Source of the DNA: PALSA-968 sp964387075
GTDB taxonomy: Bacteria > Bacteroidota > Bacteroidia > B-17B0 > Aurantibacillaceae
Direction: 5' to 3'
DNA length: 64,000 nt
Assembly: GCA_964387075.1 (NCBI GenBank)
Contig: CAYLVB010000006.1
Span: 248,001 to 312,000 of the forward strand
The notes under the pieces were generated by a model. It saw only the letters and a list, made by a program, of their open reading frames with translations, had not been told where the DNA came from and made no database searches. The position numbers and the translations under genes were made by a program. Below, piece by piece: positions 59,801-64,000 of this stretch (positions are counted from its first letter, which is position 1; every line of letters starts with the position of its first letter).

Positions 59801-61805
59801 TATAAGTTGACGAACAATGCGTCGAATCATTTCCCGCATTGGGGGTTGTTGGATCATCGTACACTTTAACCTCCACTGTATCTGAGGAAGAAGCACAAAC
59901 GCCGTTTGAAATGGTCCACGCAAAACTATGCGCCCCGATACCCATTGTAACGGATGTTGTAGGAGAACCCGCGGTCGTTATCGTTGCAGTTCCGGAAACA
60001 AGTGTCCACAAACCTGTTCCTACAGTTGGAGTATTTGCCCAAAGATTAAGCGAAGTACCAACACAAACACTGGAATCAGCTCCCGCGATGGATAGGGTTG
60101 GCTGAGGATCAACTGTTATTAAAAGTCCGGCTGTGGTATCAGTCCCAATACAGCCCGAAAGAGAACTGATCACGCGACGGAAATACGTTTTTGCACTCAG
60201 CGCACCGGGAGAATAGTTCTGCCCGTTATTGGTTCCCCCTGCCGCCACCCAATTAATGCTGTCAGGGCTTTGCTGCCACAGGTATGTGTATGGAGGCGAT
60301 CCTCCCGTAGGATAAGTTCCGTTGAGCATTGCGGGTGTTTGTCCCTCGCAAATGGTTTGTGTTGTGCTGATCTGGTTATTCTTCAATGCCACGCAGCCTA
60401 TCTTGGCCACAAAAGCGTTGGGTGGCCCATCGGCCGCCAGTGTCGTTGCATTGAAGACCGCGTTGTTGGCGTACTCTCCACCCAGGTAAATGTCGCCGTT
60501 CGAATAAGTGCTTACTCCATACGGAATATCCGCTCCGTTATCTCCTGCCTGGTTGGCCCACATAAATTTTCCCGAATCGCTGTAGAGAGTAATAAATACA
60601 TCTTCGTTACCGGTAGAAGTCAACGTAGGTCCATTGGCATATGTAAGTGAACTTTGAAAATACCCGGTTACGGCCAGGGCATTCACGGTATCTATCTCAA
60701 TAGCCATGCCCTCTTCGTTGCTCGCTCCACTTTCAGAAAGTACCCATTTGGTGTTGCCTGTCGCCTTGTCCAATTGCGCCACATACATATCGAGACCGGC
60801 CGCTGTACTGTTGACGGGGTTTGAAACATAGGAAGGAAAATCTGCGCCGGCGCTAATAGAACCCGTTACATAAACGCCATTCGCGTTCTCAGCAATGCCT
60901 CTTCCAAAATCCGGACTGTTACTGTGGATGCCTTTCAGCCAGTTGAATGGTCCTGAAACGGAGAACGACAAAACAAAAGCGTCTTCGGAAGATGGATTGG
61001 GATTACTGAGGTTTGCCACGTTCGTTCCGGTATATCCGTAAATACTGAGTGTAGAACCTTTGAAATCACCGGTAACATACACGTCGGCATTATCTGCAGT
61101 AATGTCACGCGCAAAAGTAGAGGGGCCAGCGCCTCCATCGGCCAGCCATTGAATATTTCCATTGGCATCATACGAGGCCACAAAAAGGTTCTCGCCAGGC
61201 ATAGCGGATACGGTTGGGATGCCGGAGAAACTTCCCGAACCTGTAAAATACCCTGTTACAAAAACGTAATTGGTATTATGCCCGATCGCGGCACCTTCAT
61301 CATCACCAGAACCGCCGGCTCTTCTTGCCCAGACCAATTGACCCGAAGGATTATATTTAGCAACAAAAATGTCTTTCCCACCACTGGAGGACATTAGGGA
61401 AGACACAACCGATGTTCCTTTAAAATCGGCAATGTTCTCAAAATACCCGGTAACATAAATATTACCGCTGGCCGCAACCGTTACACTTCGGCATCCGTCA
61501 TCCTGGTTATTGCCAATAGGAAATGCCCAGATCACATTTCCTCCCGATGTATACTTGGCTACAAAACCGCCGCCTAATGCGGTTAAAAAATTCAACCCGT
61601 AAAAAGAACTGAGATTACTATTAAAAACTCCAACAGCAACCACATCGCCATTGTTAGGGTCAACGGCCACGTCATTCACTACCTCCCCCGCACCGGTGTG
61701 CACATCTTCTGCCCAGGCCCAGGCCGGAGCCTGCGCACGAATTTCAAGGTTACCGGCTCCCAGCAAGCACAAGAGTAAAAGATAAAATATGTACCCCCTT
61801 CTCAT
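56850..61805 (-). CDS. Giant T9SS cargo: SBBP beta-propeller, 12 Ig-like repeats, type B sorting domain
   Basis: 1651 residues: a signal peptide, SBBP repeats (about 30-470; units such as DIFVAKYNPSGQLVWARRAG), one Ig-like module (480-565), 12 tandem Ig-like repeats of about 83 residues (570-1565), each with AG.DQ.IC near the start and NG.CP near the end, and a C-terminal type B domain (PNGFSPNGDFVNDVFEIPG, FNRWGNLVYEN). The paired cysteines in each repeat probably form a disulfide. It is the SprB/adhesin-like cargo for the adjacent PorP/SprF protein. ATG at 61805 is chosen over TTG one codon upstream. Confidence 0.9.
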   Translation of the reverse strand: MRRGYIFYLLLLCLLGAGNLEIRAQAPAWAWAEDVHTGAGEVVNDVAVDPNNGDVVAVGVFNSNLSSFYGLNFLTALGGGFVAKYTSGGNVIWAFPIGNNQDDGCRSVTVAASGNIYVTGYFENIADFKGTSVVSSLMSSSGGKDIFVAKYNPSGQLVWARRAGGSGDDEGAAIGHNTNYVFVTGYFTGSGSFSGIPTVSAMPGENLFVASYDANGNIQWLADGGAGPSTFARDITADNADVYVTGDFKGSTLSIYGYTGTNVANLSNPNPSSEDAFVLSFSVSGPFNWLKGIHSNSPDFGRGIAENANGVYVTGSISAGADFPSYVSNPVNSTAAGLDMYVAQLDKATGNTKWVLSESGASNEEGMAIEIDTVNALAVTGYFQSSLTYANGPTLTSTGNEDVFITLYSDSGKFMWANQAGDNGADIPYGVSTYSNGDIYLGGEYANNAVFNATTLAADGPPNAFVAKIGCVALKNNQISTTQTICEGQTPAMLNGTYPTGGSPPYTYLWQQSPDSINWVAAGGTNNGQNYSPGALSAKTYFRRVISSLSGCIGTDTTAGLLITVDPQPTLSIAGADSSVCVGTSLNLWANTPTVGTGLWTLVSGTATITTAGSPTTSVTMGIGAHSFAWTISNGVCASSSDTVEVKVYDDPTTPNAGNDSTHCSSTYTLNANTPTNGAGTWSVIAGSASVTAVSSPNSGVTGLTIGANTFVWTISNGPCASRSDTVTITRDAPPTSALAGSDQVICASTDTLNGNIPSVGSGSWNVLSGGATVSNPTQNNSAVTGLATGSNTFEWVIMNGTCPASRDTVNIQVDTNPTPAAAGNDQTICSSSYTLTGNTPSVGSGTWTVYSGGSTVVAVNSPGSAVNNLSVGNNVFVWTTSNGVCPSSSDSVAISVDASPSASFAGNPQTLCNDSANLNAAIPTVGTGTWSVVSGGSTISNPAQNNSLVYNLNPGMHVFMWSVGNGVCPISTSTVAITVDTNPSAAFAGTDQTICSSTATLVATAPATGVGSWNTLLGGATVATSTANTTSVSGLSTGINTFEWVTTNGTCPASRDTVQITVDASPSTSNAGNPQSICSASVTLNAVQPPIGTGNWNVLSGGATVLVPSQNNSSATGLSLGANGFEWVVSNGTCPPSRDTVVITVDADPSAANAGIDQILCASTSTLNATVPVIGTGNWTTAGSATVANSSQNNSVVNGLVTGQNLFIWTISNGTCPSTTDTVKITVDAMPSTANAGPGQSVCSTTTNLGAVIPSTGSGSWTVVQGGALVSFPSSATSIVNGLSIGMNIFQWTVSNGTCPSNSDTVSIFFYQTPSSAIAGSDQLICSAMATLSASGPSIGAGSWSVVTGPATVGSPSSPSTNVNNLVTGQNIFAWTVTNGVCPASADTVIITVSPPPSTANAGPDQNVCINAAATNLAAVVPAVGNGIWTKVGGSAVIANPTQTSSGVSGLSVGFNLFVWTVSNSVCPASTDTVRVLVSPLPTYANAGFDASVSSSTITLSANTPTIGNGTWSLVSGSGTFTSVISPNTNVSGLGFGDNVFGWTISNGICPDSYDEVIIHVNDLVVPNGFSPNGDFVNDVFEIPGIDIAGSAKLEVFNRWGNLVYENDDYKNNWAGKNLAGEDLTDDTYYYTLVIAKTKVYKGFLVLKRK
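57117..60100. repeat. Twelve tandem Ig-like coding repeats (about 249 bp each)
   Basis: Twelve consecutive units coding for AG.(D/P)Q..C...TL....P..G.G.W.V.SG.A.V......S.V.GL..G.N.F.W..SNG.CP.S.DTV.I.V. The first and last are most divergent, and the last lacks its first Cys (VSSSTIT). Middle units are closest to each other, suggesting duplication or gene conversion in the centre. Confidence 0.85.
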
Positions 61806-62032
61806 CAAAACCTCGTTCTACTAAGTCAAACTCTTAAATTACTAAACCTAACCGTTTGTCAGTGACAAAAAAGTTAGAGTTTTAAACAAATAAATATAGT
61901 AAAAAAAATCCATAAATCAATGAAAAACAATCGAATAGATTAATTTTGTTAAAAATCGGTGGGTATATGGTTTTCCTGACATAACGACCTGAAAATGAGA
62001 AAAACCAATGGTTTTATGTATGGGTCCGAAAA

Positions 62033-62062
62033 TTGACAGAAGGCCGGGAAATACTAACTTTA
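62033..62062 (+). promoter_or_regulatory. Promoter of the lemA operon
   Basis: TTG (62033-62035), a 19-bp spacer and TAACTTTA (62055-62062): one mismatch in each box of the Bacteroidota promoter with the exact spacing. Transcription would start near 62068, 13 nt before ATG 62081. The rest of the 275-bp region between the operon and lemA shows nothing else. Confidence 0.55.
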
Positions 62063-62080
62063 AAAAAATTTATATCCTTT

Positions 62081-62695
62081 ATGAAAAGATCAAGCGTTAT
62101 CCTGGGAGTTATTGTGTTCGTAATTGCTTTGCTGGGCATGAATGCCTGCGGCTCATATAACACCATGGTTGAGAAGAACGAAACCGTTACTTCACAATGG
62201 CAACAGGTAGAGAATCAATACCAGCGACGGATGGACCTGATACCAAACATCGTGAGCACTGTACAGGGCCAGGCGGATTTTGAAAAATCAACTTTACAGG
62301 CTGTGATCGAAGCACGCGCGGCTGCAACACAGGTAAAACTGGACCCCAGCAAACTGGATGAAGAATCGATGAAGAAGTTCCAGGCCGTGCAGGGGCAATT
62401 GTCCTCAGCGCTTTCACGTTTACTGGTGGTTTCTGAGAATTACCCTAATCTACAGGCAAACCAGGGATTTTCTGAACTTCGCACACAATTAGAAGGTACC
62501 GAGAACCGTATTGCGAATGAGCGTATGAAGTTCAATAACACGGCACAGGATTTCAATACCTATATCCAGAAATTTCCGAAGAACTTATGGGCAGGCATGT
62601 TTGGTTTTAACAAGCGTGCTTACTTTGAGATGAAAGAAGGCGCTGACACCGCTCCTTCCGTGAAGTTCGACTTCGACAAGAAAAAAAGTGAGTAA
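62081..62695 (+). CDS. lemA: LemA family lipoprotein
   Basis: 204 residues: lipoprotein signal (LLGMNACGSYN) and LemA coiled-coil core (EKNETVTSQWQQVENQYQRRMDLIPNIVSTVQGQ). LemA proteins are membrane-linked partners of TPM-domain proteins. A longer frame starting at 62033 is rejected as its first codons overlap the promoter. Overlaps the TPM gene by 8 bp (GTG). Confidence 0.92.
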   Translation: MKRSSVILGVIVFVIALLGMNACGSYNTMVEKNETVTSQWQQVENQYQRRMDLIPNIVSTVQGQADFEKSTLQAVIEARAAATQVKLDPSKLDEESMKKFQAVQGQLSSALSRLLVVSENYPNLQANQGFSELRTQLEGTENRIANERMKFNNTAQDFNTYIQKFPKNLWAGMFGFNKRAYFEMKEGADTAPSVKFDFDKKKSE

Positions 62696-63125
62696 GGCCG
62701 CGGATTTCTTTACCAAAGAAGAGGTTGACAGGATTGTTAACTCGATAGCGAAAGCTGAAAAGCTTACTTCGGGCGAGATACGCCTGCATGTGGAAGACAC
62801 CTGCGACAAAGAAGTATTGAGGCGCGCGGAAGAGGTATTTACCAAATACAAAATGCATGAAACGGCTGAAAGGAACGGAGTGCTTTTCTATCTTGCAGTG
62901 GCCAGTAAGGATTTCGCCGTGGCGGGTGATAAAGGTATTCATGAGAAAGTAACACAAAGCTTTTGGGAGGAGATCAATAAACTGGTGCTTGCGCATTTTA
63001 AAGAAGAAAAATTTGCGGAAGGGCTTTGCAAAGGAATTGAACTGTGCGGCGGGCAATTACAGAAATATTTTCCATTGAAGGAGAATGACACCAACGAATT
63101 GAGCGATGAGATCTCCTATTCATAA
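62688..63125 (+). CDS. TPM-domain protein (soluble)
   Basis: 145 residues, GTG start. TPM domain: FFTKEEVDRIVNSIAKAEKLTSGEIRLHVEDTC, FTKYKMHETAERNGVLFYLAVASKDFAVAGDKGI, and FAEGLCKGIELCGGQL. TPM proteins are phosphatase or periplasmic stress proteins in some bacteria. No signal peptide or membrane helix. Overlaps lemA by 8 bp and the next gene by 20 bp. Confidence 0.85.
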   Translation: MSKAADFFTKEEVDRIVNSIAKAEKLTSGEIRLHVEDTCDKEVLRRAEEVFTKYKMHETAERNGVLFYLAVASKDFAVAGDKGIHEKVTQSFWEEINKLVLAHFKEEKFAEGLCKGIELCGGQLQKYFPLKENDTNELSDEISYS

Positions 63126-63912
63126 AATCCTTAAAAGAGGTGTTCTGTGTTTCGCGCTTTTGTGCGTGACCTTTCAACCGCTCTTTTCACAAAATGTGCC
63201 TGATCGGCCGCTGCCCCAGCGTTTGGTAAATAACCTTTCGAGGGAATTTCCGGATCTTTTAAGCAAGGAAGAACAGGACAAGCTGGAGGGAAAGCTCGAG
63301 AATTTTTCGAACGAAACCTCCAACCAGGTTTGCGTGGTGATCATTGATTCGCTTTGGGGATTTTCGGCAGCGGACCTCGCCGAGCGCATTCTTACTACAT
63401 GGGGCGTTGGGCTGAAAGAAAAGAATAACGGTGTGGTGATACTTGTAAAACCAACCGGTGGCCAGGGTGAGCGGGATGTTTTTATAGGCACCGGTTATGG
63501 AATTGAAGGAGTGATCCCGGATATTACTGCGCAAAAGATCGTTGACCATGAAATTATTCCCGAATTCAAAAAAGGGAGTTTTTACAATGGACTGGATAAA
63601 GCCACCACGGTTCTTATGGCGCTTGCCAAAGGAGAATACAATGAAAAAGATTACAGGAGCAAGATAAGTTCAAAAGACAAGGGAGGAAACTGGAGATACG
63701 TGATCATTGGCTTTGTTATTCTGATCATCATTTCACGATTCTTTCGTAAAAGCGGTTTTACTTCTTATACCGGATCGGGTCGTTACATGGGTGGCGGCTT
63801 TGGAAGTGGTTGGGGAGGCGGCAGCTGGGGCGGAGGTAGTTCTGGTGGAGGCGGCTGGGGCGGCTTTGGTGGAGGTTCCGGCGGTGGCGGCGGCGCGGGC
63901 GGAAAATGGTAA
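63106..63912 (+). CDS. TPM-domain membrane protein, YgcG type, glycine-rich tail
   Basis: 268 residues: a signal peptide (LKRGVLCFALLCVTFQPLFSQ), a TPM domain (VCVVIIDSLWGFSAADLAERILTTWGVG, DVFIGTGYGIEGVIPDITAQ), a membrane helix (YVIIGFVILIIISRFF), and a 55-residue Gly/Ser/Trp tail (GGGFGSGWGGGSWGGG). This is the YgcG layout. Third gene of the lemA set; the three are probably a membrane stress or protein-quality unit. Confidence 0.88.
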   Translation: MRSPIHKILKRGVLCFALLCVTFQPLFSQNVPDRPLPQRLVNNLSREFPDLLSKEEQDKLEGKLENFSNETSNQVCVVIIDSLWGFSAADLAERILTTWGVGLKEKNNGVVILVKPTGGQGERDVFIGTGYGIEGVIPDITAQKIVDHEIIPEFKKGSFYNGLDKATTVLMALAKGEYNEKDYRSKISSKDKGGNWRYVIIGFVILIIISRFFRKSGFTSYTGSGRYMGGGFGSGWGGGSWGGGSSGGGGWGGFGGGSGGGGGAGGKW

Positions 63913-63918
63913 AACAAA

Positions 63919-63944
63919 AACGCCCCGGTGTCTTACCGAGGCGT
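63919..63944. terminator. Hairpin between convergent genes
   Basis: AACGCCcCGGT, GTCTT loop, ACCGaGGCGTT: 10 bp with one mismatch, 7 bp after the YgcG-type stop, followed by AT-rich DNA. Likely terminator for both convergent genes. Confidence 0.6.
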
Positions 63945-63966
63945 TCGGTATAATTCTACTATTATC

Positions 63967-64000
63967 TTATTTTTCTTTCACGAACTTCCGGGTGGTCTCG
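63967..64000 (-). CDS. C-terminal end of a probable T9SS type A cargo (partial)
   Basis: The minus strand ends in ...ETTRKFVKEK then TAA (63967-63969). A short T/R-K-F/I-V-K-x-K ending is usual for type A sorting domains, as in the NHL protein's KKVIVSK. Only ten codons are inside the window, so the assignment is tentative. Confidence 0.35.
   Translation of the reverse strand, partial: ETTRKFVKEK

Noticed and set aside
62033..62080. Upstream extension of lemA (MTEGREILTLKKFISF)
   Set aside because: Overlaps a good promoter, lacks a lipoprotein signal at the front; ATG 62081 gives a proper lipobox.

Overview
The window is from a Bacteroidota genome, one that secretes proteins through the type IX secretion system (T9SS). 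Supporting evidence: gliding/PorSS-type C-terminal sorting domains of both the type A and type B kind, a PorP/SprF family protein, an OmpA/PD40 lipoprotein-like partner, YwqK/MORN and DUF2490 families, and promoters of the Bacteroidota form (TTTG, about 19 nt, TAnnTTTG). No order or genus can be assigned from the sequence alone. No rRNA, tRNA or CRISPR array was recognised.

Layout. 1-9.3 kb (minus strand): an assimilatory sulfate-reduction operon read sir - cobA - DUF2490 - siroheme dehydrogenase/TSUP fusion - NADPH:ferredoxin reductase-like - cysH - cysD - cysN (cysN runs off the left edge). Its 340-bp leader carries a cysteine-rich leader peptide, a terminator and a mutually exclusive antiterminator pairing, and is preceded by an Rrf2 regulator gene. 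A matched 17-bp inverted repeat lies in front of both the Rrf2 gene and the operon. 10-16.7 kb: lpdA, a GT-C glycosyltransferase, lnt, a LysE exporter and a YwqK-like protein. 17-28 kb: two large T9SS-exported proteins (CotH/LTD and NHL), a TPR membrane protein, a sulfotransferase/glycosyltransferase pair, and a remnant of a radical-SAM gene. 28-31 kb: a histidine kinase and OmpR-type regulator. 31-45 kb: housekeeping genes (mnmE, sucD, tig, clpP, clpX, murQ), a TPR histidine kinase/NarL regulator pair and an OmpA-type outer-membrane protein with a thrombospondin type 3 calcium-binding region. 45-49.6 kb: small accessory genes, an ORF6N gene plus a decayed ORF6N remnant, an S24/XRE repressor, and an exonuclease-GIY-YIG fusion. 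49.6-61.8 kb: a tightly overlapping five-gene minus-strand operon coding for a 1651-residue T9SS protein with 12 Ig-like repeats, PorP/SprF, an OmpA/PD40/PKD protein, an unknown secreted protein and a beta-propeller sensor with a SpoIIE phosphatase. 62-64 kb: lemA and two TPM-domain genes, then the tail of another probable T9SS cargo.

The most interesting items are: (1) the Cys-codon attenuator in front of the sulfate-assimilation operon; (2) the T9SS cargo/PorP-SprF/OmpA/SpoIIE-sensor operon, which looks like a secretion-plus-signalling cassette; (3) ORF6N genes that carry a long internal palindrome in the same codon position, with extra copies just outside the gene; (4) a repeat element abutting murQ where the start ATG should be.
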